NCBI RefSeq assembly: GCF_016654015.1
Contig: NZ_JAEPWM010000002.1
Span: 372,001 to 436,000, forward strand
Length of the DNA: 64,000 nt
Source: Ramlibacter ginsenosidimutans
Lineage (GTDB): Bacteria > Pseudomonadota > Gammaproteobacteria > Burkholderiales > Burkholderiaceae_C
Direction: 5' to 3'
Part shown: positions 26,991 through 36,069 of the stretch, piece after piece
Layout: each line of letters opens with the position of its first letter
Position numbering within the stretch: position 1 is the first letter of the stretch
Program-made: the position numbers and the translations under genes
The notes under the pieces: generated by a model
The model's input: only the letters and a program-made list of their open reading frames with translations
Told to the model about the DNA's origin: nothing
Database searches by the model: none

Positions 26991-27635
26991 TCAGCCGCCG
27001 GTGCGCGCGAGGATGGGGAACAGCTTGCCCAGCCCGCTCGCCATCACTTCCACGGCGAGCGCGGCAAGGATCAAGCCCATGAGGCGCGTCATCACGTTGA
27101 TGCCCGTGCGACCCAGCACGCGCGCGATCGGGTGTGCGAGCGAGAAGCACAGCGCGGTGACCAGGCCCACCACGACGCCGTAGCCGATCAGGGTGGTCAT
27201 CTGCCACACGGTCTTGGCCCGGTCCGCGTAGATGACGACCGCCGACATGGTGGCGGGGCCCGTGAGCAGTGGAATCGTGAGCGGCACCACCGCCACGCTG
27301 GCGCCCATCGCCGCCTTCTCGTCGCCGTCCGTGAGGTCGGTGCTCGTCGCCTTCATTTCCGCCGGCTTGGCGTTGAGCATGTTGAGCGCGCTGATCAGCA
27401 GGAGCATGCCGCCGCCCACCTGGAAGCTTGCCAGCGAGATGCCGAAGAACTCGAGGATGCGCACGCCCAGCAGCGCACTCGTGGCGATCACGACGAAGGC
27501 GGTGAAGGAGGACACCCACGCGGTCTTCTGCCGCAGCGCGGGCGACAGGTCCTGGGTGTAGTGGATGAAGAAGGGGATGATCGCCAGCGGATTGACGATG
27601 GCCAGCAGCGTGACGAGCGGCTTGAACTCGATCAT
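26991..27635 (-). CDS. MarC/UPF0056 family inner-membrane protein
   Basis: A 214-residue protein with six predicted helices. It begins MIEFKPLVTLLAIVNPLAIIPFFIHYT and contains AVVPLTIPLLTGPATMSAVVIYA and LVTALCFSLAHPIARVLGRTGINVMTRLMGLILAALAVEVMASGL, the conserved MarC core. Transport activity is suspected for the family but not established. Its ATG overlaps the stop of the upstream hydratase gene by one base. Confidence 0.88.
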   Translation of the reverse strand: MIEFKPLVTLLAIVNPLAIIPFFIHYTQDLSPALRQKTAWVSSFTAFVVIATSALLGVRILEFFGISLASFQVGGGMLLLISALNMLNAKPAEMKATSTDLTDGDEKAAMGASVAVVPLTIPLLTGPATMSAVVIYADRAKTVWQMTTLIGYGVVVGLVTALCFSLAHPIARVLGRTGINVMTRLMGLILAALAVEVMASGLGKLFPILARTGG

Positions 27636-28096
27636 CAGGTGTTCGCCGGGCTGCGGCGGCCGAACATCCCGTAGCCCTCCATCTCCAGCACCTTGTCGCC
27701 GTGCTGGTTGAACATCTCCCAGCGGGAACGCACGAGCCCGGTGTCGGGCCGCGACTTCATCGGCCGCGACTCGAGGATGGTGTGGCGCAGGTTCAGCTGG
27801 TCGCCGGGATATACCGGCTTGAGCCACTTCAGGCTCTCGAGTCCCGGCGAGCCCTTGCTGGCGGTGTGGCGCAGCATGTTGTCCACGGTGAGCCGCATGG
27901 CGAGGCAGGCCGTCTGCCAGCCGCTCGCCGCGAGCCCACCGAACATCGACTGGCGTCCCGCTTCCTCGTCCAGGTGGAACGGCTGCGGATCGTATTTCGC
28001 GGCGAATTCCTTGATCTGTTCCGCATCGACGGAGACGCTGCCCAGGTCGCGCACGGATCCGGGCTGCAGGTCTTCCCAGTACAGGCTGATGGCCAT
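27635..28096 (-). CDS. MaoC-type (hot-dog fold) dehydratase
   Basis: A 153-residue single hot-dog domain. The hydratase motif FAAKYDPQPFHLDEEAGRQSMFGGLAASGWQTAC contains the catalytic Asp and His (D-x-x-P-x-H) of R-specific enoyl-CoA hydratases. It is flanked by one-base overlaps with the SDR gene upstream and marC downstream. A hydratase next to a ketoreductase suggests interconversion of 3-ketoacyl-, 3-hydroxyacyl- and enoyl-CoA; the acyl substrate is unknown. Confidence 0.85.
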   Translation of the reverse strand: MAISLYWEDLQPGSVRDLGSVSVDAEQIKEFAAKYDPQPFHLDEEAGRQSMFGGLAASGWQTACLAMRLTVDNMLRHTASKGSPGLESLKWLKPVYPGDQLNLRHTILESRPMKSRPDTGLVRSRWEMFNQHGDKVLEMEGYGMFGRRSPANT

Positions 28097-28842
28097 CAAC
28101 GACCTCCCGACACTTCGACCAGCGACATCGTCGTGTAGCTGGCCTCCGGCGACAGCAGCCACACGATGGCCTGCGCGACTTCTTCCGCCGAGCCGCCGCG
28201 CTGCATCGGCACGAGGTGCTCCAGTTCGCGGACCCGGTTCGGCAGCCCGCCCGAGGCATGGATGTCGGTCTCGATCAGCCCGGGCCGCACGGCGTTCACG
28301 CGAATGCCTTCCGCGGCGACTTCCTTGGCCAGGCCGATCGTGAACGCGTCGATCGCGCCTTTCGATGCAGCGTAATCGACGTACTGCCCGGGCGCGCCCA
28401 GCCGTGCCGCCGCGCTCGAGACGTTCACGATCGCACCGCCGCTGCCGCCATGCCGGGTGCTCATGCGCTTCACCGCTTCGCGCGCGCACAGGAAGCTGCC
28501 GATCACGTTGATGTCGAACATGCGCTGCAGGCGCGCCACGGTCATTTCTTCGACGCGCGCGGTGCGGTCCACGATGCCCGCGTTGTTCACCAGCGCCGTC
28601 AGCCGGCCCAACCGGGCGTCGACCTCGGCGAACATCTGCATCACCTGGTCTTCCTGCGCCACGTCGGCCTGCACTGCCAGCGCCTGGCCACCGCCGTCGC
28701 GGATGGAACGCACTACGGCGTCGGCTGCCGCGCCGTTGTTCGTGTAGTTCACCGCGACCGCATAGCCGCGGCGCGCCGCAAGAATCGCCGTGGCGGCGCC
28801 GATGCCTCGGCTGCCCCCGGTCACCAACAGGACTTCGCTCAC
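28096..28842 (-). CDS. Short-chain dehydrogenase/reductase (classical SDR)
   Basis: A 248-residue oxidoreductase with NAD(P)-binding TGGSRGIG at the N-terminus, NNAG block LVNNAGIV, catalytic Ser in NVSSAAA, and catalytic YxxxK in YVDYAASKG. It ends in the usual PEASYTTMSLVEVSGG. GTG 28842 is chosen because GGGAG lies six bases before it; another GTG at 28857 would add five residues. It is most like 3-oxoacyl reductases. It heads the operon SDR-hydratase-marC. Confidence 0.88.
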   Translation of the reverse strand: MSEVLLVTGGSRGIGAATAILAARRGYAVAVNYTNNGAAADAVVRSIRDGGGQALAVQADVAQEDQVMQMFAEVDARLGRLTALVNNAGIVDRTARVEEMTVARLQRMFDINVIGSFLCAREAVKRMSTRHGGSGGAIVNVSSAAARLGAPGQYVDYAASKGAIDAFTIGLAKEVAAEGIRVNAVRPGLIETDIHASGGLPNRVRELEHLVPMQRGGSAEEVAQAIVWLLSPEASYTTMSLVEVSGGR

Positions 28843-28965
28843 TCGTGTCTCCCTCACGGCCGCGCTGCTGCGGCCCGTCGCCCATTAGATCAAAAGCGGT
28901 GGATTGACGCCGGGGCGACGGATGGTGGATGCTCGGCCCCTTCGCTTCGCAACCAGGAGAATGAC

Positions 28966-29649
28966 ATGGGCCAATTCACGGAACTCAAGGCGGCCGACGG
29001 CCAGGCCATCCCCGCGTACGTCGCCAAGCCACAGGGCCAGGCCAAGGGCGGCGTCGTGGTGATCCAGGAAATCTTTGGCGTGAATTCGCACATCCGCTCG
29101 GTTGCGGACGGCTATGCCGCGGCGGGTTACCTTGCGGTGGCGCCGGCGATCTTCCATCGCGTCAAGCCGAACGTGGACCTGGGCTACACCCCCGAGGACA
29201 TGTCAGAGGGCATGGGCCTGAAGACCGCCACGGAAGCCTTGCCCTCGCCCGGCGTGATGCAGGACATCCAGGCCGCGATCCGCTACGCAGCGCAGGCCGG
29301 CAAGGTCGGCATCGTCGGCTACTGCTACGGCGGCCTGCTGACCTGGCGCGCCGCTGCGACGCTCGACGGGCTCAGCGCCGCGGTGCCTTACTACGGCGGC
29401 GGGATGACCACGCCCGACGAAATCGCCCGCAAGCCGAAAGTCCCCGTGATGGCGCACTTCGGTGACAAGGACAAGCACATCTCCGTCGCAAGCGTGCAAG
29501 CCTTCGAGAAGGCGCATCCGGAGGTGGAGGTGCACATGTACGCCGCCGACCACGGCTTCAATTGCGACCAGCGCGGCTCCTACAACGCCGGCGCCGCGAC
29601 GACCGCGCGCGAGCGCACGCTGGACTTCTTCCGCAAGCATCTCGGGTGA
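28966..29649 (+). CDS. Dienelactone hydrolase family protein
   Basis: A 227-residue cytosolic alpha/beta hydrolase. The nucleophile is Cys in VGIVGYCYGGLLTWRAA, and the acid and His lie in VMAHFGDKDKHIS and YAADHGFNCD, giving the Cys-Asp-His triad of carboxymethylenebutenolidases. AGGAG lies about seven bases before ATG 28966. No chlorocatechol pathway is adjacent, so this may be a general esterase. Confidence 0.87.
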   Translation: MGQFTELKAADGQAIPAYVAKPQGQAKGGVVVIQEIFGVNSHIRSVADGYAAAGYLAVAPAIFHRVKPNVDLGYTPEDMSEGMGLKTATEALPSPGVMQDIQAAIRYAAQAGKVGIVGYCYGGLLTWRAAATLDGLSAAVPYYGGGMTTPDEIARKPKVPVMAHFGDKDKHISVASVQAFEKAHPEVEVHMYAADHGFNCDQRGSYNAGAATTARERTLDFFRKHLG

Positions 29650-29762
29650 GAGCGGGGGCGCGCGGCTCGCGCTCGCGAGCTGCGCACCAGGCACGCGCGG
29701 CGCACCCGCGGTCGTCCTCGCGCGATGCTGGACAATGGCGCACCTCCACGGAGCCCGACGCC

Positions 29763-30416
29763 ATGAGCTTGCAGCTGCACTACGACCCCGGCACCGCCGC
29801 GATGATCCCGCACATCGTGCTGGAGGAACTGGGTGTTCCGTACGAGCGCGTGCTGGTGGACCGCTCGCAGAACCGGCACAAGGAGCCGGACTTCCTGCGG
29901 CTAAACCCGAACGGGCTGCTGCCGGTGCTCACCGACGGCGAGCTGGTCCTCTACGAAACGGCGGCGATCGTGCTGCACCTGTGCGACACGCATCCGCAGG
30001 CGCGGCTCGCTCCCGAACTGGGAACCGCTGCGCGCGCCCACTTCTACAAATGGCTGATGTGGTGCACGAACACGCTACAGGCCACGCTGCTCATTTACTT
30101 CTATCCGCAGCGCTGGGTTCAGGAAAGCGATGCCGGCGCCGCCTCGCAGGTGCAGCAGAAGGCGCAGGAAAAGATCGCCGGGATGCTCGACCAGCTCGAT
30201 GCGTTGCTCGCGAGCCATGGCGGTCCCTGGATCCTGGGCGGGGACTACGGCGCACTCGACGCGTATGTGTTCACCCTGTGCCGCTGGACGCGCAATTTCA
30301 AGGGCCCGAAGGCGCGTGATCTGCCGCACCTCGGCCCGTACCTGCAGCGCATGGCGCAACGCCCTGCAGTGCAGCGCGTCTTCGCCGCGGAGCAGCTCTC
30401 AGCCCCCTTGTTCTAG
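29763..30416 (+). CDS. Glutathione S-transferase family protein
   Basis: A 217-residue protein with an N-terminal thioredoxin-like domain (LQLHYDPGTAAMIPHIVLEELGVPYERVLVD, then NPNGLLPVLTDGELVLYETAAIVLHLCD with the conserved cis-Pro and E-T/S glutathione contacts) and a helical C-domain ending WILGGDYGALDAYVFTLCRW. Its last 18 bases overlap the convergent DUF72 gene. Substrate is unknown. Confidence 0.88.
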   Translation: MSLQLHYDPGTAAMIPHIVLEELGVPYERVLVDRSQNRHKEPDFLRLNPNGLLPVLTDGELVLYETAAIVLHLCDTHPQARLAPELGTAARAHFYKWLMWCTNTLQATLLIYFYPQRWVQESDAGAASQVQQKAQEKIAGMLDQLDALLASHGGPWILGGDYGALDAYVFTLCRWTRNFKGPKARDLPHLGPYLQRMAQRPAVQRVFAAEQLSAPLF

Positions 30417-31139
30417 CAGGCGCTGCAACTCGAGCGCGTTGCCGGCCGCCGCCCCCGAGGCGGTGTTGTCGAAGATGCACCAGCTCTCGGCTCCGTCCGC
30501 GCTTGCCTGCCGCAGCCGCATCGCCAGCGACTGGAGAATCGCCGGCTCGTAAGAGGAGTAGTAGACGCGCGGCGATCCGTGCAGGCGCAGGTACACGCGC
30601 TGGGGCCAGCCGCCGGGCGCCCCGGCCGCCTCGTGCCGCACGGGGTCGGCGAGCACGCGCGCCACCTGCCAGCTGCGCAGCAAGGCATCGGGCGACGCCT
30701 CGAACCAGCTCACGTGGCGCGGCTCGAGCGCGATACCTTGGGCGAAGCGATCGCGCAGCAGCCGCAGGAAAGGTTCGACCACGCCTGCGTCGAAGGCGAA
30801 ACTGGGTGGCAGCTGCACCAGCAGGCAGGCCAGCTTCGCCCCGAGTCCACTGGCCTGCGCGAGGAACTCGTCGAGGAGCGCGTCGCAGCCGACCAGGCGC
30901 CGCTCGTGCGTGATGGTGCGCGGCAGCTTGGCGCTGAAGCGAAACTCCTGTGGCACGCTGGCGGCCCACTTCTCGTACAGCGAGCGCTGGTGCGGGCGAT
31001 GGAACGAGGAGTTGATCTCCGTGACAGGGAAGCGGGTGGCGTAGCGCGCCAGGTGGCTGTCGCCCGCGCCGAACGCGTCCTGCGCGGCGCGCGGCAGGCT
31101 CCAGCCGGCGCAGCCGACCAGGACAGCGGTCGAAGTCAT
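30399..31139 (-). CDS. DUF72 family protein (TIM-barrel, YecE-like)
   Basis: A 246-residue protein that starts with VLVGCAGWSLPRA and shows YATRFPVTEINSSFHRPHQRSLYEKWAASVPQEFRFSAKLPRTITHERRL, the DUF72 signature. Further blocks are LLVQLPPSFAFD and VYLRLHGSPRVYYSSY. The family adopts a TIM barrel with a conserved polar pocket; its reaction is unknown. It begins one base after the corA stop on the same strand. Confidence 0.87.
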   Translation of the reverse strand: MTSTAVLVGCAGWSLPRAAQDAFGAGDSHLARYATRFPVTEINSSFHRPHQRSLYEKWAASVPQEFRFSAKLPRTITHERRLVGCDALLDEFLAQASGLGAKLACLLVQLPPSFAFDAGVVEPFLRLLRDRFAQGIALEPRHVSWFEASPDALLRSWQVARVLADPVRHEAAGAPGGWPQRVYLRLHGSPRVYYSSYEPAILQSLAMRLRQASADGAESWCIFDNTASGAAAGNALELQRLLEQGG

Positions 31140-31140
31140 C

Positions 31141-32241
31141 TCAGCGCGTTCGCGTGAGGTAGCGCTTGCGCCAGAACAGCAGGCCCGTGCCCGCCGCGAT
31201 CCCGGCCATGGCCGCGACGGTCCACCAGAAGCCGGACTGGTGGTGGATGGCGGGCATGAACTCGAAATTCATGCCGAAGAAGCCGACGATCAGGTTCAGG
31301 GGCAGGAAGATCGCGGTGAGCGCGGTCAGCGTGCGCATGATGTCGTTGGTGCGATTGCCGACCGCGGAAAAGTGGATCTGCACGGCCGTCTCCGCACTCT
31401 GCTCCATGCGGTTCACGTGGTGCGTGACACGGTGGATGTGCTCCACCACGTCGCGCGCGCGGGCCAGCAGCGAGTCGCGCTCCGCCTGCGACATCCAGGG
31501 CGGCGGCTGCTCGCGCTGCGCATCGAGCCACTCCTGCATTGCGTCGTTCTGCTCCTCGCACAGGTCCTGCAGCGTGTGCAGCGCGTTCCGGGCGGTCATG
31601 AGCGCAGCCCAGTCGGAGTCGGCGTGGCGCGTCGGCGCCAGCAAGGCCTGCTGCCAGCGATCGAGCTCGTTGCTCAGTTCCTTGCGCAGCTCCAGGTAGC
31701 TGTCCACCATCACGTTGAGCATGCGCAGCATCAGGTCCGCTGCGCTCGTGGGCAGGCGGCTGCGGGCGGCTGCACTCAGTCCTTCGCTTTGCAGCGCATC
31801 CTTCAGGTAGCGCTCCACGAACGAATGCGCGGCGTGGCAGCCCTGCGGGTGCACGGTGATCAGCAGCCGGTCGAAGGCCGCGAAGCCCACCGCCCGCGTG
31901 CGGATGCGGCTGAACGTGGAGAGAAGGCCATCGCGCGGCGGCGCCCGGTTGCCAAGTTCCACGTTCACTTCGGCTTCGGTCGCCAGGCGGCGGAAGATCA
32001 CCAGGTCGTACACCGACGTGTAGTCGTACTGCGAGGGATGCGCCCGGTTGCCCAGGTCCTTCACGTGCAGGTCGAGCAACGGCGAGCCGCCGATGTGCGT
32101 GGCGGCGCGCTGCAGCACCGGCAGCTCGTGCTCCAGGTGTTCGCGTTCCAGGAAGATCCAGACGAAGCCGTTCTGGGGCGGCTGGCCCGGCAGGTGGTCC
32201 AGGAAGCGCAGCGTGCCGGCCGCGAACTCGACGATCTGCAC
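31141..32241 (-). CDS. corA: CorA family magnesium/cobalt (or zinc) transporter
   Basis: A 366-residue pentameric channel subunit with a long cytosolic domain, a coiled-coil region (residues ~195-290) and two C-terminal helices. The pore motif GMN is present in LNLIVGFFGMNFEFMP, and the final helix is followed by a basic RKRYLTRTR tail. The GTG start directly follows the hemB stop with no spacer, so translation is coupled to hemB. Mg2+ is also the activating metal of this HemB type, an appealing but unproven link. Confidence 0.87.
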   Translation of the reverse strand: MQIVEFAAGTLRFLDHLPGQPPQNGFVWIFLEREHLEHELPVLQRAATHIGGSPLLDLHVKDLGNRAHPSQYDYTSVYDLVIFRRLATEAEVNVELGNRAPPRDGLLSTFSRIRTRAVGFAAFDRLLITVHPQGCHAAHSFVERYLKDALQSEGLSAAARSRLPTSAADLMLRMLNVMVDSYLELRKELSNELDRWQQALLAPTRHADSDWAALMTARNALHTLQDLCEEQNDAMQEWLDAQREQPPPWMSQAERDSLLARARDVVEHIHRVTHHVNRMEQSAETAVQIHFSAVGNRTNDIMRTLTALTAIFLPLNLIVGFFGMNFEFMPAIHHQSGFWWTVAAMAGIAAGTGLLFWRKRYLTRTR

Positions 32242-33288
<1,047 letters not shown>

Positions 33289-33321
33289 TCAGCGATCGCC
33301 GGCTCCGCAAGGACTTTCTGG

Positions 33322-33350
33322 TTGAAAGGCGCCTCAGCGGCTGTTAAATT
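33322..33350 (+). promoter_or_regulatory. Sigma-70-type promoter of the candidate small RNA
   Basis: TTGAAA (33322-33327) and TAAATT (33345-33350) are separated by 17 bases, ideal spacing. The expected start is about 33357, with no gene start until 33509 and a strong terminator at 33429-33459. Confidence 0.7.
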
Positions 33351-33356
33351 ACGCAT

Positions 33357-33459
33357 GGGCGGCTTGCCGCCTCCCGCTTTTCCTCCCTGAGCGGGCGCCT
33401 TGATGTGTGACAGCAAAAAGGCTTCCCACCCCGGCCCGCAAGTGCCGGGGCTTTTTTTT
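33357..33459 (+). ncRNA. Candidate small RNA with a CCUCC-bearing loop
   Basis: A ~103-base predicted transcript bounded by a well-spaced promoter and a strong terminator. It folds into stems in series: GGCGGC/GCCGCC with a UU loop (33358-33371); CCCGCT/AGCGGG with an 11-base loop holding CCTCCC (33373-33395); a weaker GCCTT/AAGGC stem (33397-33422); and the terminator. An exposed CCUCC is complementary to Shine-Dalgarno sequences, as in anti-SD regulators such as the CcsR/cuckoo RNAs. No known family is claimed. An alternative is a terminated leader of hemJ. Confidence 0.55.
33429..33459 (+). terminator. Rho-independent terminator of the candidate small RNA
   Basis: Seven-bp stem CCCCGGC/GCCGGGG with an eight-base loop, then C and eight T (33452-33459). 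It lies 50 bases upstream of the hemJ start, so hemJ needs read-through or its own promoter. Confidence 0.9.
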
Positions 33460-33508
33460 GCCCCGGGGCGGCGCCATGCGCTCAGGGACCGCTCCGTACA
33501 CTCCGCGC

Positions 33509-33931
33509 ATGCTCTGGGTCAAGGCCTTCCATATCGTGTTCGTGGCCAGCTGGTTCGCGGGCCTGTTCTACCTGCCGCGCATCTTCGTGAACCTGGCCAT
33601 GGTGCCGGCGGGGTCCCTCGCCGAGCGCGAGCGCCTGTTGCTCATGGCGCGCAAGCTGCTTCGCTTCACGACCATGCTGGCCGTACCTGCCGTCCTGCTC
33701 GGCCTGTGGCTGTGGCTGGGATACGGCATCGGCCGCGGCGCGGGCTGGATGCATGCGAAGCTGGGCATCGTGGTGCTCACCGTCGGATATCACCACGCGT
33801 GCGCGGTCGTGCTGCGCAAGCTGCAGGCGGGCACCAGCCGGCGCAGCCATCGCTGGTTCCGGTGGTTCAACGAACTGCCCGTGCTGTTCCTGCTGGCTGC
33901 CGTGATCCTCGTGGTGGTCAAGCCGTTCTGA
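33509..33931 (+). CDS. hemJ: Protoporphyrinogen oxidase HemJ (CopD-related membrane protein)
   Basis: A 140-residue four-helix membrane protein. It starts MLWVKAFHIVFVASWFAGLFYLPRIFVNLAM and ends FRWFNELPVLFLLAAVILVVVKPF, both diagnostic of HemJ, the oxygen-independent enzyme converting protoporphyrinogen IX to protoporphyrin IX. The conserved His in KAFHI and the helix-3 WMHAKLGIVVLTVGYHHAC are present. An alternative ATG at 33476 would add eleven residues. Location beside hemB supports the haem role. Confidence 0.88.
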   Translation: MLWVKAFHIVFVASWFAGLFYLPRIFVNLAMVPAGSLAERERLLLMARKLLRFTTMLAVPAVLLGLWLWLGYGIGRGAGWMHAKLGIVVLTVGYHHACAVVLRKLQAGTSRRSHRWFRWFNELPVLFLLAAVILVVVKPF

Positions 33932-33933
33932 GC

Positions 33934-35064
33934 ATGCACAAGACCTCGGCCTGGCCGCTCGCGGGCGCCTACGCGGTGCTGATCGTGTATGCCAGCCTCT
34001 ATCCATTCACGGGGTGGCGGGACCAGGAGATCGCGCCGTGGGAGTTCCTGGTCGCACACTGGCCGAAGTACTGGACGTGGTTCGACGTGGTCGCGAACGT
34101 GCTGGGGTACATCCCCCTCGGCTTCCTGCTGGCCCTGAGCTTCATGCGACGCGCCCAGGTGCGCTACTTTGCGCGCCACCCGAACGTCGCCGCCACGGCC
34201 ATCGCGTTCCTGGCCGGCACGGCGCTGTCACTGTGCATGGAGACGCTGCAGAACTACCTCCCTTCGCGGGTGGCCTCGAACGTGGACCTCGGCCTCAATG
34301 CGGCCGGGACGCTCGTGGGCGCGGTGCTGGCCTGCGTTCTCGAACGGGCGGGCGCCATCGCCCACTGGAGCCGGTTTCGTGACCGCTGGTTCATTTCCGA
34401 GGCGCGCGGCGCGTTGGTGCTGCTGGCGCTGTGGCCGCCCGCCTTGCTCTTCCCTGCCGCCGTGCCGCTCGGGTTGGGGCAGGTGCTGGAACGGCTGGAG
34501 AACGGACTGGCCGAGTGGCTGCAGGCCACCCCCTTCCTGGAATGGATGCCCATTCGCGAAGTCGAATTGCAGCCGCTCGTGCCGGCCGCAGAACTGCTGT
34601 GCGTTGCCTTGGGCGCCTTCATCCCCTGCCTGCTGGGCTACACCGTGCTGCGATCGGTGGGCCGCCGCGCGCTCTTCGCAGTCGGCACGGTGGTGCTCGG
34701 GGTCGCCGTGACGGCGCTCTCCGCTGCGCTCAGCTGGGGCCCCAGCCATGCGTGGGCGTGGTTGAGCCTGCCCGTGCGCATGGGGCTCCTGTTCGGCCTG
34801 CTGCTCGCGCTCCTGATGCTGGCGGTGCCGCGGCGCGGCTGCGCCGCCATGCTGCTGATCGCGCTGGTCGTGCACCTGAGCGTGCTGAACCAGGCGCCGG
34901 CCAGCGCGTATTTCTCGGACACGCTGCAGGCCTGGGAGCAGGGCCGCTTCATCCGTTTCAACGGGCTCGCGCAGTGGCTCGGATGGCTCTGGCCTTACGC
35001 GGTGCTTGTCTATGTCCTGCTGCGGGTTTCCCGTCCGGACCGCACTCCTACAATGCCGGCATGA
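33934..35064 (+). CDS. VanZ-like family membrane protein
   Basis: A 376-residue protein whose first ~125 residues form a VanZ-like domain (LIVYASLYPFTGW, FDVVANVLGYIPLGFLLAL, LCMETLQNYLPSRVASNVDLGLNAAGTLVGA). About six further helices of unassigned type follow. VanZ relatives are linked to teicoplanin resistance and phospholipid transport, but a role here is unknown. It starts two bases after hemJ and overlaps the ferredoxin gene by four bases. Confidence 0.8.
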   Translation: MHKTSAWPLAGAYAVLIVYASLYPFTGWRDQEIAPWEFLVAHWPKYWTWFDVVANVLGYIPLGFLLALSFMRRAQVRYFARHPNVAATAIAFLAGTALSLCMETLQNYLPSRVASNVDLGLNAAGTLVGAVLACVLERAGAIAHWSRFRDRWFISEARGALVLLALWPPALLFPAAVPLGLGQVLERLENGLAEWLQATPFLEWMPIREVELQPLVPAAELLCVALGAFIPCLLGYTVLRSVGRRALFAVGTVVLGVAVTALSAALSWGPSHAWAWLSLPVRMGLLFGLLLALLMLAVPRRGCAAMLLIALVVHLSVLNQAPASAYFSDTLQAWEQGRFIRFNGLAQWLGWLWPYAVLVYVLLRVSRPDRTPTMPA

Positions 35065-35402
35065 GTGCGCAGCCGCCTTCCTATTACGAACACCACATCT
35101 TCTTTTGCCTCAACAAGCGGGAGAACGGCGAGGCCTGCTGCGCGGACCACAACGCCCAAGCCGCCTTCGATCGCTGCAAGGCGCAGGTGAAGTCCCAGGG
35201 GCTCGCGGGTCCGGGCAAGGTGCGCGTCAACAAGGCGGGCTGCCTCGATCGCTGCCAGGGCGGCCCCATCGCCGTCGTGTATCCGGAAGCGGTCTGGTAC
35301 ACCTACGTGGACCAGAGCGACATCGACGAGATCGTCGAGTCGCACCTGAAGAACGGCAAGATCGTCGAGCGCCTGCTGACGCCGCCGCACCTGGGGCGAT
35401 GA
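35061..35402 (+). CDS. (2Fe-2S) thioredoxin-like ferredoxin
   Basis: A 113-residue protein of the thioredoxin-like 2Fe-2S family (as in the NuoE C-domain and clostridial/Azotobacter ferredoxins). Candidate cluster ligands are in HHIFFCLNKRENGEACC and in VRVNKAGCLDRCQGGPIAVVYPEAVWY, four cysteines in the spacing C-x(n)-C ... C-x3-C. It accepts electrons in the cytosol; its partner is unknown. The ATGA overlap links it to the VanZ-like gene. Confidence 0.87.
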   Translation: MSAQPPSYYEHHIFFCLNKRENGEACCADHNAQAAFDRCKAQVKSQGLAGPGKVRVNKAGCLDRCQGGPIAVVYPEAVWYTYVDQSDIDEIVESHLKNGKIVERLLTPPHLGR

Positions 35403-35439
35403 GCGCCACGCAGCGAACCAGTCCCGGGGAACTCGCTGG

Positions 35440-36069
35440 ATGAACGCGCAGACCGAACGCCTGGAATTCGCCGGTCCGGCCGGACGCATCCAGGTCCTGC
35501 GCGACCAGCCGGAGGGCGTGCCTGTCGGCACGGCGGTGATCGCGCATCCGCACCCGCTGTTCGGCGGGACGATGGACAACAAGGTCGTGCAGACGCTGGC
35601 GCGTGCGTTCGTGCAATGCGGCTGGACGGCGGTGCGCTTCAACTTCCGCGGCGTGGGCACCAGCGAGGGCACGCACGACGAAGGTCGCGGCGAGGCGCTG
35701 GACTTGCAGGCCGTGGTGGACGCGTACGCAACCGAGGGGCCGCTCGCGCTGGCCGGCTTCTCCTTCGGCGCCTTCGTCACGGTTTCCGCCTTGCAGTCCC
35801 TCTGGTCCGGGCGTGAGGTGCGTGCCATCGTGCTGGTCGGCACCGCCGCTGCCCGCTTCGACGTGCCCCCCTTGCCCGCCGACAGCCACGACCGCGCGCT
35901 CGCCCTCCATGGCGAGGTCGACGACACGGTCCCGCTCGCGGCGGCGCTCGACTGGGCGCGGCCGCAGTCACTGCCCGTCACAGTCGTGCCCGGGGTCGGT
36001 CATTTCTTTCATGGACAATTGCCGCTCCTGAAGAGCCTGGTGGTGCGCCACCTGCGCGCACAAGCATGA
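35440..36069 (+). CDS. Alpha/beta hydrolase (YqiA/COG2945-like)
   Basis: A 209-residue cytosolic hydrolase. It opens with HPHPLFGGTMDNKVVQTLARAF, then FNFRGVGTSEG, the nucleophile elbow AGFSFGAFVT (Ser in G-x-S-x-G), the acid region HGEVDDTVPL and the catalytic His in VPGVGHFFHGQL. This set matches the COG2945 esterase-like family. The reaction is unknown. It overlaps the carboxypeptidase gene by four bases (ATGA). Confidence 0.85.
   Translation: MNAQTERLEFAGPAGRIQVLRDQPEGVPVGTAVIAHPHPLFGGTMDNKVVQTLARAFVQCGWTAVRFNFRGVGTSEGTHDEGRGEALDLQAVVDAYATEGPLALAGFSFGAFVTVSALQSLWSGREVRAIVLVGTAAARFDVPPLPADSHDRALALHGEVDDTVPLAAALDWARPQSLPVTVVPGVGHFFHGQLPLLKSLVVRHLRAQA

Noticed and set aside
33509..33931. 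Annotation of this gene as a copper-resistance CopD protein
   Set aside because: Both termini and the neighbouring hemB fit HemJ; copper-binding features of CopD are absent.
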